Shown: positions 8,305 through 16,909 of the stretch, piece after piece
Numbering within the stretch: position 1 is the stretch's first letter
How the letters are laid out: each line of letters starts with the position of its first letter
Assembly (NCBI GenBank): GCA_965199055.1
Contig: CBDAQR010000004.1
Span: forward strand, 1,054,001 to 1,118,000
DNA length: 64,000 nt
Direction: 5' to 3'
From: CBDAQR01 sp965199055
GTDB taxonomy: Bacteria; Pseudomonadota; Gammaproteobacteria; Pseudomonadales; Halieaceae
The notes under the pieces: model-generated
The model's database searches: none
Seen by the model: only the letters and a program-made list of their open reading frames with translations
Told to the model about the DNA's origin: nothing
Made by a program: the position numbers and the translations under genes

Positions 8305-9408
8305 TTGAGTCTTGCCGATAAAGTACTGGCAGTAAATAACGATCTCCCTATTCGTACGGATGTGCCTGTGCACAGCGGCAAGGTGCGGTCGGTGTATTGG
8401 TTGAGTGCGGCCGACAGCGCGCGCCTGATCGGTGAACGCGGCTACAATGTCGCCGCTGACGCGCCGCTGGCCGTTATGGTGATCTCTGATCGTATTTCCG
8501 CCTATGAATGCATCTGGCATGGCGAAGGCGGAATGAATGGCATACCGGGCAAGGGCGCAGCGCTTAACGCCATCTCTAATCATTGGTTCGACTTGTTCCG
8601 TGAAGCCGGCTTGGCAGACAGTCATATCCTCGAAGTACCGCATCCTTTCGTCTGGGTGGTGCAGAAGGCGCGCCCGGTAATGGTTGAAGCTATCGCGCGG
8701 CAATACATTACCGGCTCGATGTGGCGCGGGTATGAACGCGGCGAACGTGAAATCTGCGGGATTCAACTACCGGATGGTTTGGAAAAAGACAGCAAACTAC
8801 CTGAGCTTCTTATAACGCCTTCTACCAAGGGTGTCCTGACTGGGATTCCGGGTGTACCGGAAATCGATGACGTGAACGTCAGCCGCGCAGATATTGAAAA
8901 CCACTTTCGGGCTTTTAATTTCCGCGACCCCGCCGGTGTTGCGGTCTACGAGAAACTGCTGAGCGAGGGCTTTGCATTAATCAGCGATGCGCTGGCCGCC
9001 ATCGATCAGATATTCGTCGACACCAAGTTCGAGTTTGGCTATATCGCCAACGCGAGCGGGGAGGAAAAACTTATATACATGGACGAAGTCGGCACACCGG
9101 ATTCCTCGCGCATTTGGGATGGCCAGGCTTACCGACAAGGACGGGTGGTTGAAAACTCCAAGGAATTTTTCCGCCAGGCACTACTCAGCCATTTCCCTGA
9201 TCCCGATATTCTGACCAACAAAAATCGGATGGATGAACGTCCGGCGTTGGCCCGCGACAATGCATTGCCAGAGGCGATTATGATGCAGACTTCTGCCACC
9301 TATCTGGCGATGGCTGAAAAAATCACCGGCAAGGCGCTGGTGCTCAGTGATAATCCCAAAGCGGAGATCATCGATGTGCTCGCTGGTGAGTTTGGTCTGA
9401 TTGGCTAA
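8305..9408 (+). CDS. purC: phosphoribosylaminoimidazole-succinocarboxamide synthase
   Basis: A 367-residue SAICAR synthase, joining aspartate to CAIR in purine biosynthesis. It is the long gammaproteobacterial form rather than the ~237-residue E. coli type. Motifs include GKVRSVY near residue 29, VISDRISAYECIW, GKGAALNAISNHWF, ITGSMWRGYERGE, LLITPSTKG, DTKFEFGY and MDEVGTPDSSRIWDG, covering ATP and substrate sites. The start is the TTG at 8305; no ATG lies close by in frame. The stop overlaps the next gene's proposed TTG start, so the RCK-domain gene may be co-translated. Confidence 0.95.
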   Translation: MSLADKVLAVNNDLPIRTDVPVHSGKVRSVYWLSAADSARLIGERGYNVAADAPLAVMVISDRISAYECIWHGEGGMNGIPGKGAALNAISNHWFDLFREAGLADSHILEVPHPFVWVVQKARPVMVEAIARQYITGSMWRGYERGEREICGIQLPDGLEKDSKLPELLITPSTKGVLTGIPGVPEIDDVNVSRADIENHFRAFNFRDPAGVAVYEKLLSEGFALISDALAAIDQIFVDTKFEFGYIANASGEEKLIYMDEVGTPDSSRIWDGQAYRQGRVVENSKEFFRQALLSHFPDPDILTNKNRMDERPALARDNALPEAIMMQTSATYLAMAEKITGKALVLSDNPKAEIIDVLAGEFGLIG

Positions 9409-10690
9409 CCGCGTGAAGAACCTGTACCTGGCAGAATACCTCGCGGGCTCCAACTGGCGCTCATTAGGTGCCATCTTCTTCTTCGTCAGCGCTATCGTGG
9501 GTTTTGCCGCCGGTGTGCGAGTTACCGAGCGGCCCGAGGTTGCAGACGGTGACCTGCTGACCATGGCCTATTACAGCCTCAGTTTGTTTGTTGTGGGCGG
9601 TGTGGACCTTGGTATTCCCTATGGTGGCCCCGTCTGGGCGCGAGGGCTGGTTTGGCTGAGCTACTTCGGCTCGCCGGTATTGGCAGCCTGGGCCTTGATC
9701 GAGGCGCTGCTCAACGCGCTCAGGCCCCAGGGCTGGCAATTGCGCCGTCTTAATGAGCATGTTGTGGTCGTGGGGGCCAACGATTTAACGCTCACCTTCC
9801 TGCGTAAGTTTCGTGATTCGAACCCCGAAGTTCCGGTTGTTGTCGCCGTCCGCAGGATTGATGACGTCGAGGCGGCCGAGATTCGTGAAAGCTTTAACGC
9901 CATCATTGTGGTCGGCGATATCACCCATGCTTATTTTCTGAAACAACTGCGGCTACATGCCGCGCAGCGCGTCTTCTTGCTGGGCGACAACAGCCTTAGG
10001 GCCTACGAGGCGGCGAGTCGCATCATCGATTTGGTGCCGGGTATCGGCAAGCGATTGATTGTGCACTGTGCCCGTCTCAGGTTTATGCGTGCCATGGCCT
10101 CGACCCGGGTGGCGAAGGAGTGCCAAACCTTTAATGCTTATCATCTCGCAGCGTCGGAGTTAGTGCGCAGCCAACTGATGGCCCATTTCCATGACACCAA
10201 ACCAAAGGACGCCGTGGTGCTGGCGGGTTTTGGTCGATTCGGTCAGACCATCCTGGAGCAGTTACAAGAACACGCGCTCGATGAAATGGACAAAGCCGTC
10301 ATCATTGATGGAGACGCGCATCGTCGAGTGCTTATTGCCGATGAGCAAATGGACTTTGACGGCAGCTATCAGAGGGAACTGTTCGAGGGCGATATCTCGC
10401 ATCCCGAGCTCTGGGGAAGGGTTCAGGCTACAGTGAATCTGGATGCAGAAGATTGTGTCGTGGTCTTGGGTACCGGTAGCGAAGAAGAGAACCTGCGCAC
10501 GGCACTGTGGATTCGTGAACGTTATCCCCATGCCAAGATCATTGCGCGCTGCACCAAGGAGTCGCAGTTCGCCGCAGAGGTGGGCAAGGAGCACGGCATA
10601 GTGACAGTCAGCATTGCCGAGCTTATCGAGCAGAGTGTCCCGGATGACTGGTTGCTGCTGGATGCGGGCGGAGCTGCGGCGGTACACTAA
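9401..10690 (+). CDS. membrane protein with two RCK/TrkA-N NAD-binding domains
   Basis: About 429 residues. Two hydrophobic segments (about residues 22-42 and 80-105) flank a loop containing GGVDLGIPYGGPVW, which could form a reduced ion-channel-like region. Two Rossmann regions follow: HVVVVGANDLTLTFLRKF near 125 and DAVVLAGFGRFGQTILEQL near 260, as in RCK domains of potassium channels and Kef/Trk regulators. A role in gated cation flux is inferred. The TTG at 9401 overlaps the purC stop by 8 bases; GTG at 9413 is an alternative start, and neither has an obvious strong ribosome site. Confidence 0.72.
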   Translation: MANRVKNLYLAEYLAGSNWRSLGAIFFFVSAIVGFAAGVRVTERPEVADGDLLTMAYYSLSLFVVGGVDLGIPYGGPVWARGLVWLSYFGSPVLAAWALIEALLNALRPQGWQLRRLNEHVVVVGANDLTLTFLRKFRDSNPEVPVVVAVRRIDDVEAAEIRESFNAIIVVGDITHAYFLKQLRLHAAQRVFLLGDNSLRAYEAASRIIDLVPGIGKRLIVHCARLRFMRAMASTRVAKECQTFNAYHLAASELVRSQLMAHFHDTKPKDAVVLAGFGRFGQTILEQLQEHALDEMDKAVIIDGDAHRRVLIADEQMDFDGSYQRELFEGDISHPELWGRVQATVNLDAEDCVVVLGTGSEEENLRTALWIRERYPHAKIIARCTKESQFAAEVGKEHGIVTVSIAELIEQSVPDDWLLLDAGGAAAVH

Positions 10691-10735
10691 GCCGCACTCA
10701 ATACAATAATAACCAACTCACCAGGCGGGATTACC

Positions 10736-12079
10736 ATGGCCGAACTTATTCACACCATCAGCGACTGGGTCTGGGGCCCGGTCATGTTGTTCCTCATCAT
10801 GGGAACCGGTATCTACCTCACGCTTGGACTGCGATTCATGACATTGCGCCGCATACCCGCGGCCTTTGGGCTGCTGTTTCGCGGCAGGAAAGGGCAGGGC
10901 GAAGGCGAGATATCGCCGTTTGGCGCGCTCATGACCGCGCTCTCTGCCACCATCGGTACCGGGAATATTGCCGGCGTAGCAACGGCGATTGCCATTGGCG
11001 GCCCAGGAGCGCTGTTCTGGATGTGGCTGGCGGCGTTGTTCGGTATGGGAACCAAGTATGCTGAGGCGGTGCTCGCCGTGCATTATCGTGAGCACGACGC
11101 AGAGGGGCATTACAAGGGTGGCCCGATGTATTACATCAAGAATGGTCTCAAGCAGCACTGGCATTGGTTGGGATTTCTATTCGCTATTTTTGGCGGTCTT
11201 GCGGGTTTCGGTATTGCAAACACTGTGCAGTCGAATTCTGTCTCCCAGGTTTTACAGACCTCCTTCTCCATTCCGCCTCTGGCCACCGGGTTGGTTTTAG
11301 CGGCGCTGGTGGCCGCGGTGATCCTGGGCGGTATTCGACGTATAGCTCACGTGACCAGCGTGCTGGTGCCTGCGATGGCGGTCGCCTACCTTGCTGCGGG
11401 GCTGGCGCTTATTCTCATGAATATCAGTGCTCTGCCGGCAGCCTTTGTCCTGATTATCGATTCAGCCTTTAACGGTGTGGCGGCCGGCGGCGGTTTTGCA
11501 GGTGCCACCGTCATGCTCGCATTGCGTATGGGGGTTGCGCGTGGGGTATTTTCCAACGAGGCGGGTTTGGGGAGTGCGCCGATCGCTCACGCTGCGGCGC
11601 AAACTAACGATCCAGTGCAGCAGGGCACCATCGCCATGTTGGGCACCTTCATCGACACAATCATCGTTTGCAGTATTACCGGTCTGGCGATCATCATGAC
11701 CGGTGTGGTCGAATCCGGAGAGACCGGCGCCAATCTTACCCGTATGGCCTTCGGCCAGGGCCTGCCCGGTGGTGAATGGGTGGTGACTTTCGGCCTCTGC
11801 TTATTTGCATTTACCACTATGATCGGTTGGAGCTATTACGGCGAACGCTGCGTGGTGTTCCTGTTTGGCGAGCGCGGGGTCTTCCCATTTCGATTGCTGT
11901 GGGTGGCGGCAATTCCGTTGGGTACGGTTGGTGAATTGAACCTGGTGTGGGTTATTGCCGATATTCTCAACGCCTGTATGGCCATACCCAACCTCACCGC
12001 TCTGCTGCTATTGGCGCCTGTTGTGTTTAAGTTGACAAGGGACTATCAGGCGCGCGAATCAGAGCCTAGTGATGGCTAA
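10736..12079 (+). CDS. sodium:alanine/glycine symporter, AGCS family
   Basis: A 447-residue polytopic transporter of normal AGCS length. ATIGTGNIAGVATAIAIGG followed by GPGALFWMWLAALFGMGTKYAE is the AGCS family signature, and GVFSNEAGLGSAPIAHAAA and GWSYYGERC are further typical segments. It should import alanine, glycine or a related small amino acid with sodium. It starts 45 bases after the RCK-domain gene with a GGCGGGATTACC leader before ATG; it may be a separate unit. No specific regulatory motif is visible. Confidence 0.93.
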   Translation: MAELIHTISDWVWGPVMLFLIMGTGIYLTLGLRFMTLRRIPAAFGLLFRGRKGQGEGEISPFGALMTALSATIGTGNIAGVATAIAIGGPGALFWMWLAALFGMGTKYAEAVLAVHYREHDAEGHYKGGPMYYIKNGLKQHWHWLGFLFAIFGGLAGFGIANTVQSNSVSQVLQTSFSIPPLATGLVLAALVAAVILGGIRRIAHVTSVLVPAMAVAYLAAGLALILMNISALPAAFVLIIDSAFNGVAAGGGFAGATVMLALRMGVARGVFSNEAGLGSAPIAHAAAQTNDPVQQGTIAMLGTFIDTIIVCSITGLAIIMTGVVESGETGANLTRMAFGQGLPGGEWVVTFGLCLFAFTTMIGWSYYGERCVVFLFGERGVFPFRLLWVAAIPLGTVGELNLVWVIADILNACMAIPNLTALLLLAPVVFKLTRDYQARESEPSDG

Positions 12080-12119
12080 TTTTGCACCCGCTATAGTGCG
12101 TTAACTGCCTGATATATAA

Positions 12120-12136
12120 AGATATATTTTATATCT
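12120..12136. repeat. AT-rich perfect inverted repeat upstream of unknown gene
   Basis: AGATATA-TTT-TATATCT is a perfect 7-bp inverted repeat with a 3-base centre, inside a 152-base gap that is far more AT-rich than its surroundings. It could be an operator or simply promoter DNA for the gene at 12232. It has no adjoining T-run of terminator type on the plus strand. Confidence 0.4.
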
Positions 12137-12231
12137 GCGTCATATGTTTTCAGGGTTAACATAAGTGTTCAATTTGCACGAAATATGATAGCCTTCTCCA
12201 GTATAAGATCGGATTAACGGAGAGCACTCCA

Positions 12232-13014
12232 ATGGGCGTTGCCGCACTGTTGTTTGGATTGTTAGTAGGCATCTTTCACTTCGGTGGTTCTGAAGCCAAT
12301 GGCGAGCAATACGCCAGGTTGTCTGATGAGCCTCCTCAACCGGAACGTTACGAAGAATCCACGCCGCTACAGGATCACCGTGACCTGAATGCCGTGGCCG
12401 TGGATGAAGGGGCCGGATCGCAGTCCACACTCGCGGCCAAGACCAAGTACACCGATCTGGCTTCCGCCGACAATATTGAACAGCTGGCGCAGACAGTCGC
12501 CGACCTGGTGGCTGCCAAACCCGATTCTGCATCTTCTGTAGTCACTATCGCGCTGGCGCAGGTGTACGATGAGAGCACGCTCGGAGACGTCGCACTCATC
12601 GCGGCGACTGCAACCAAGGCTGCGCCCACGCAAGCGCCGGCAATTGCGGGTTCTGTAGCGCGTGCATTACGCGACCAGAGCGACCCTGCGCTGGCGGCCG
12701 CCATCGCCAGCATTATCACCCTGGTACCTGAACAGTCCCGTGATGTCGGCTTGGTCGTTGGCGCGGTGGTTGGCGATGACACCGACGCGCTGGGTATGGT
12801 TGCCCAAACCGTAGCCATTGCGGTAGGTGAAGAAACATTTAGCAGCTTGTCTGAGGGTTCGGGTGTATCGATTGCCGTGCTCATGAAGGAAAGCTCCCGC
12901 CTCGGTGTTGCCGTACCCTTTGATGTTCCCAACTATGCTGCGCAATTGGCGCCGTCAGCTTCCATGGTTGCTGACAGCTCTGATGATCCTAACGCCAGCG
13001 AAGGGGAGATGTAG
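12232..13014 (+). CDS. unknown Ala/Val-rich exported or membrane-anchored protein
   Basis: A 260-residue protein I do not recognise. The first 17 residues (MGVAALLFGLLVGIFHF) form a hydrophobic anchor or signal. A polar linker follows, then about 150 residues rich in Ala, Val, Asp and Ser (for example ALAAAIASIITLVPEQ and DALGMVAQTVAIAVGEE). These look like several degenerate helical repeats of about 25-30 residues with a small-residue face. The C-terminus is acidic and low in complexity. The preceding gap holds an AT-rich palindrome. The NUDIX gene begins 9 bases after its stop, so the two are probably co-transcribed. Confidence 0.6.
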   Translation: MGVAALLFGLLVGIFHFGGSEANGEQYARLSDEPPQPERYEESTPLQDHRDLNAVAVDEGAGSQSTLAAKTKYTDLASADNIEQLAQTVADLVAAKPDSASSVVTIALAQVYDESTLGDVALIAATATKAAPTQAPAIAGSVARALRDQSDPALAAAIASIITLVPEQSRDVGLVVGAVVGDDTDALGMVAQTVAIAVGEETFSSLSEGSGVSIAVLMKESSRLGVAVPFDVPNYAAQLAPSASMVADSSDDPNASEGEM

Positions 13015-13023
13015 CTCCCCATA

Positions 13024-13734
13024 ATGTCCGCTCCAGACCCGCGTACTGCGGCCACGGTGGTGCTGCTGCGAGACAGTACTGCCGGCCCCGAAGTTCTTAT
13101 GCTCAAGCGCAATAAGGCACTACTATTTGCCGGAGGTGTATGGGTTTTTCCTGGCGGATCACTGGATCAGGCCGATTGGGATGCTGCTGGCGGTGACGAA
13201 GAACGTGCCGCTCGCGTTGCCGCTGCTCGAGAGGCGATGGAAGAATCAGGTCTCACCGTTGATCCCGATCTCATGGTACAGATCAGTCACTGGACCACGC
13301 CCGTAGCCGAACCGAAGCGGTTTTATACCTGGTTTTTTCTCGCGACGGCCGACGATGACGATGATGCGCCGGTGAAAATTGATGGCAGTGAAATCCACGA
13401 CCATTGCTGGATGAATATTGCTGAAGCCGTGCGTCAACATGAGAGCGGAGCGCTTGGCTTGTATCCGCCTACCATTATGACCCTGCGCTCACTGCTGGGT
13501 TATATGAGCGTCGAGGATGCGATGATCGGCATTGCGGCGCGCGATCCGTTTAGCGTATTTCCTGTATTTGCGCAGACCAGTGATCCGATTCAAGTCCTAT
13601 TCGAAGGCGACGCGGGCTACGAGAGTGGCGATGGTGGGGCGCAGGGTCCATGTCATCGCGCCCAGCTCATTGATGGCGCCTGGCACTACCTGCATGAGGG
13701 AATGCCCGCCGCTATTGCTCGGCTGGACTCTTAG
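13024..13734 (+). CDS. NUDIX hydrolase (NUDT19-like)
   Basis: A 236-residue NUDIX protein. The N-terminus AATVVLLRDSTAGPEVLMLKR and GGVWVFPGGSLDQAD match the NUDT19-like subgroup, with the Nudix box appearing as AAREAMEESGLTVD at about residues 68-81; the leading part of the box is slightly stretched (GGDEERAARV). Such enzymes hydrolyse nucleoside diphosphates linked to another moiety, often CoA derivatives, but the substrate is not determined here. It ends one base before the convergent peptidase gene. Confidence 0.87.
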   Translation: MSAPDPRTAATVVLLRDSTAGPEVLMLKRNKALLFAGGVWVFPGGSLDQADWDAAGGDEERAARVAAAREAMEESGLTVDPDLMVQISHWTTPVAEPKRFYTWFFLATADDDDDAPVKIDGSEIHDHCWMNIAEAVRQHESGALGLYPPTIMTLRSLLGYMSVEDAMIGIAARDPFSVFPVFAQTSDPIQVLFEGDAGYESGDGGAQGPCHRAQLIDGAWHYLHEGMPAAIARLDS

Positions 13735-13735
13735 T

Positions 13736-16700
13736 TCAACGCGCTTTATAGCTACTGCGGCGCAGACCGCGTCGGCTCCCGCCAACACTTTCTGTCGAAA
13801 TAATGCCCGTGTTGAAAGTGCTGGGGAATTCCAGGTCGGACAGGTTCTGGCGCAATTGAATGGTAGCTGCTTGCCGCTCCAGTACCGGCCAGGCACCGCA
13901 GGCTTCCCCTGGGTCACAGATGAAGAAGTCATTATCCGCATCGCCGCCGGCATAGATCTGATAATCGCCCGCGGGCACGTCGGTGAAGGTGAAGTCATAG
14001 GCTCCGTCTTCCACGTTCACCAGAACTTCCTGTTCCACCTCGCCGGTATCTGCGCGTATCAATAAGATGTAGTGAAATCCCGCATCTCCGCTGTCAATCT
14101 GATCTGGATCGGGTTGCTGCAAGATTACCTGCACGCTAGCGTCACCGGCCACACTGGTGATCTCGATCGTCGCGCTATGGCTGCCAATGGCCAATTGACT
14201 GCGGTCGACTTCGATCGCGTACTGCCCGAGGCCGCTATCGTCTACTTGCGCCGGCACTATCGTCAGCCATGGTGCGCTCGAGCTAACCGAGGAGACAAAG
14301 AGTTCACCCGTACCTGCATTGGAGAGTGTCAAAGGCAGGCGACTCAAAAGGGTGCCAAAGTTCAGCGCGGACGCGTTGACGCCGATGGAAGGGCTATTCA
14401 GTAAGTCTTCTCCCGATGCCAGTGCACGCGCGGCCAGCATTGCGCGGTTGGCATTGATGAGCCCGTAGCCGAAGCTATTGTCTCTGCCACTAGTGCCCAG
14501 GTCGTCAGTGATCAGTCCCCGCTGTAATAAACTGCGCAGGTCTGTCGTAGAGAGAGCCGGATAGACCGATTTCATCAGGGCGAAGACGCCGGCGACATGG
14601 GGAGACGCCATTGACGTGCCCTGCAACAACGCATAAGTGCCACGTATAGGTTCGCTGCTATCATCGCCAGACATGCTGAGAATCAGATCGTCAATGCCAT
14701 CACCGTTAACGTCGCGGGTGGTGCTGTCGCCGCCAGGCGCTGCTAAATCAATGCGGCTGCCAAAATTTGAATAGCTGGCGCGTTCACGATTGATATTCAC
14801 CGCGCTCACAGAAAACACGTCGGTGTATGACGCCGGATAAGCGAAAGCGCTGCTTGCCTCGTTACCCGCAGCCGCCACAACGATAATGCCGCGCTCGCTC
14901 ACCTCACGATAGAGCGTGTCGGCACTTGAGCTAAATCCACCGCCGCTAAGGCTGAGATTGATAATGTCGGCAGCGCGCGCCGGCAGTTCGCCGGAATCGT
15001 TTTCGAGTCCCGCGGCGAAGCGCACGGCTTGGAGTACATCGTAACTCGTGCCTCCACCCACACCCAGCGACCTGAGCGGCATGATTCGGGCATTCCAGGC
15101 AACACCACTGACACCTCGAGCATTATTGCTGGCGGCGGCGATCGTACCGGCCACATGTGTGCCGTGGAAGCTCGAGCGCGACGCTCCGCTGGCATCACCT
15201 GGGTCATCGGGATTGGGATCAATACCATCACCGTCCGCGGCGGTATCTGGGTCGGCGACAAAATCGTAGCCTTCGACCAGTTGTCCTGAGAAATCCTGGT
15301 GATTGATGAGTACGCCCGTACCAACAACGGCAACGATGACATCGTCGCCCAAACCCTGGTCCCAGGCAGCGGGTAGATTGATCATTTCGTAGTGCCAGCG
15401 CTGGTCGCGGTAATAGGCATCGTTGGGGGTGAGCGCCGGACTGATGTAGTAGTTGAGATCAGCGGATTCCACGTCCCCGCTGCGGCGCAGTCGCTTTAGC
15501 CGCTTGATGGTGCGCAGCTTGCGCAGAGTCGTGGCGTCGCCGCTTGTCGCATCGCGCGGCATGCGCATCAGATTGGCGCGACGTAGGCCGCCGCCTCGCA
15601 CTCGCATTCCGGTAATGCGCTCTCGGCCACGTATGCTATTAACTCGGGTATTTCCCGAGTGAAAGCGTGCAATCAACTCGCCTGGAACAAAGTCGTCGCT
15701 CAGGCGTAGTGGCTCCTGTACTGGCGCGATTTCGCCAATACCTAATGACAGGCGATAGTTTGAGGCGCCGATAAAGGCCGTGACGACAACATCGTAGGTA
15801 CCATCCGCCGGTACTTCGAGCTGCTCCAGTTCAGAGAGTCCGAGCGATGCGTCCACCAATTCACCACTCTCATTGTAAAGGTAGAGATCCAGATCGTTGA
15901 TGCCAGGATCGTCGGCCATAACCAGGGTGATCAGCTGGCCCTCGAGCAGATTTGCCCGAAAATAGTCGTCGGCGTCGCCCGCAATGAAGCTCGCGCCAGA
16001 TTCCCCTGCAAGGGGCACGTTAGCGTATCCACCCAGCACCACCGGATTGATCAGTTCCTGGCTCTGATCTCGCGAATTATTTGGGGCAAAGCGAGCACGG
16101 GTATCATTGACGTCACTATCGACGCGGGTGTTGCTGCTGATCAACACGCGTCCGCTGACGTTGAAAAGGCTACCCTCAGCGGCGGGCTCGCCCACAATCT
16201 CGAGGCTCAGTTCCCGCAGCTGCGAGGCGCTGGCGCTTGCCCGCACGGCCACGGCTATTTCATCCAGCGCTTCGACATCAACAAGCAAAGACTCTGCAGT
16301 GTACTGTCGATTCCAGGCGAGTATATCGGCGTATTCGACATCGCCGGAGCGATCGATATCGGCCACCAGCCTCTCTGCTGCGAGCTCCAGCTCATCGCCT
16401 AAGTCGGCGTCCGTGAGCGTCGATAGTCGCAGTTCCAGGCTGCGGTAAATGACTTCAATCAGCGCGGTTACTGAGGCGCGTTGAATCTGGCTGCCGCGCA
16501 CGATAGCGTGCCACTGTCCTGCGACTGGGCTCGCGGCGTCGTCTTCCAAACCATCGGCTTCGACGTCGTAATCTTCGCCACCGGCGGCGGTAATCAGATA
16601 ATACTGGTCTGGCTCATAGAGGGTTCTATCCAGCGAAGTCGTGCCCAGTAAAATCAGTCGGGCAAGGTCGTCAAAAGCTTCCCAACTCTCCGCCCCGCCG

Positions 16701-16885
16701 CTGAGATCGCGAATCTCCGCGTAGCTGGGAGAGCGGGTCTGTTGGATAACCTGCGTCGGATCACGCAGTGGTGTAACGGTGATGGTGGCATCTGCTATAC
16801 CGCTGCCCAATTGCAGGTGCAGGCAGCCACTCAGCAGGATGGAGAGGGCAACAAACGCGAACTGGCGAGTTAGTGTTGGCACCAC
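13736..16885 (-). CDS. subtilisin-like S8 lipoprotein lacking the catalytic Asp
   Basis: A 1049-residue multidomain protein. The N-terminus has a lipobox (ILLSGC, Cys21). A PPC-like beta domain lies around residues 300-385, then an I9-like prodomain (FVPGELIARFHSG), an S8 fold at about 505-800, an Ig/BACON-like domain (ALNFGTLLSRLPLTLSNAG) and a C-terminal beta domain with two Cys residues. Of the S8 triad, His574 (SFHGTHVAGT) and Ser758 (GTSMASPHVAG) are present, but the usual D-T/S-G motif reads VVGTGV, with Gly522 (codon at 15320-15322) in place of Asp. It may be an impaired or inactive protease, or a point change. It is transcribed alone from the minus strand. Confidence 0.9.
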   Translation of the reverse strand: MVPTLTRQFAFVALSILLSGCLHLQLGSGIADATITVTPLRDPTQVIQQTRSPSYAEIRDLSGGAESWEAFDDLARLILLGTTSLDRTLYEPDQYYLITAAGGEDYDVEADGLEDDAASPVAGQWHAIVRGSQIQRASVTALIEVIYRSLELRLSTLTDADLGDELELAAERLVADIDRSGDVEYADILAWNRQYTAESLLVDVEALDEIAVAVRASASASQLRELSLEIVGEPAAEGSLFNVSGRVLISSNTRVDSDVNDTRARFAPNNSRDQSQELINPVVLGGYANVPLAGESGASFIAGDADDYFRANLLEGQLITLVMADDPGINDLDLYLYNESGELVDASLGLSELEQLEVPADGTYDVVVTAFIGASNYRLSLGIGEIAPVQEPLRLSDDFVPGELIARFHSGNTRVNSIRGRERITGMRVRGGGLRRANLMRMPRDATSGDATTLRKLRTIKRLKRLRRSGDVESADLNYYISPALTPNDAYYRDQRWHYEMINLPAAWDQGLGDDVIVAVVGTGVLINHQDFSGQLVEGYDFVADPDTAADGDGIDPNPDDPGDASGASRSSFHGTHVAGTIAAASNNARGVSGVAWNARIMPLRSLGVGGGTSYDVLQAVRFAAGLENDSGELPARAADIINLSLSGGGFSSSADTLYREVSERGIIVVAAAGNEASSAFAYPASYTDVFSVSAVNINRERASYSNFGSRIDLAAPGGDSTTRDVNGDGIDDLILSMSGDDSSEPIRGTYALLQGTSMASPHVAGVFALMKSVYPALSTTDLRSLLQRGLITDDLGTSGRDNSFGYGLINANRAMLAARALASGEDLLNSPSIGVNASALNFGTLLSRLPLTLSNAGTGELFVSSVSSSAPWLTIVPAQVDDSGLGQYAIEVDRSQLAIGSHSATIEITSVAGDASVQVILQQPDPDQIDSGDAGFHYILLIRADTGEVEQEVLVNVEDGAYDFTFTDVPAGDYQIYAGGDADNDFFICDPGEACGAWPVLERQAATIQLRQNLSDLEFPSTFNTGIISTESVGGSRRGLRRSSYKAR

Positions 16886-16909
16886 GTCTCCGTTTTACTG
16901 GCGCTCTTG

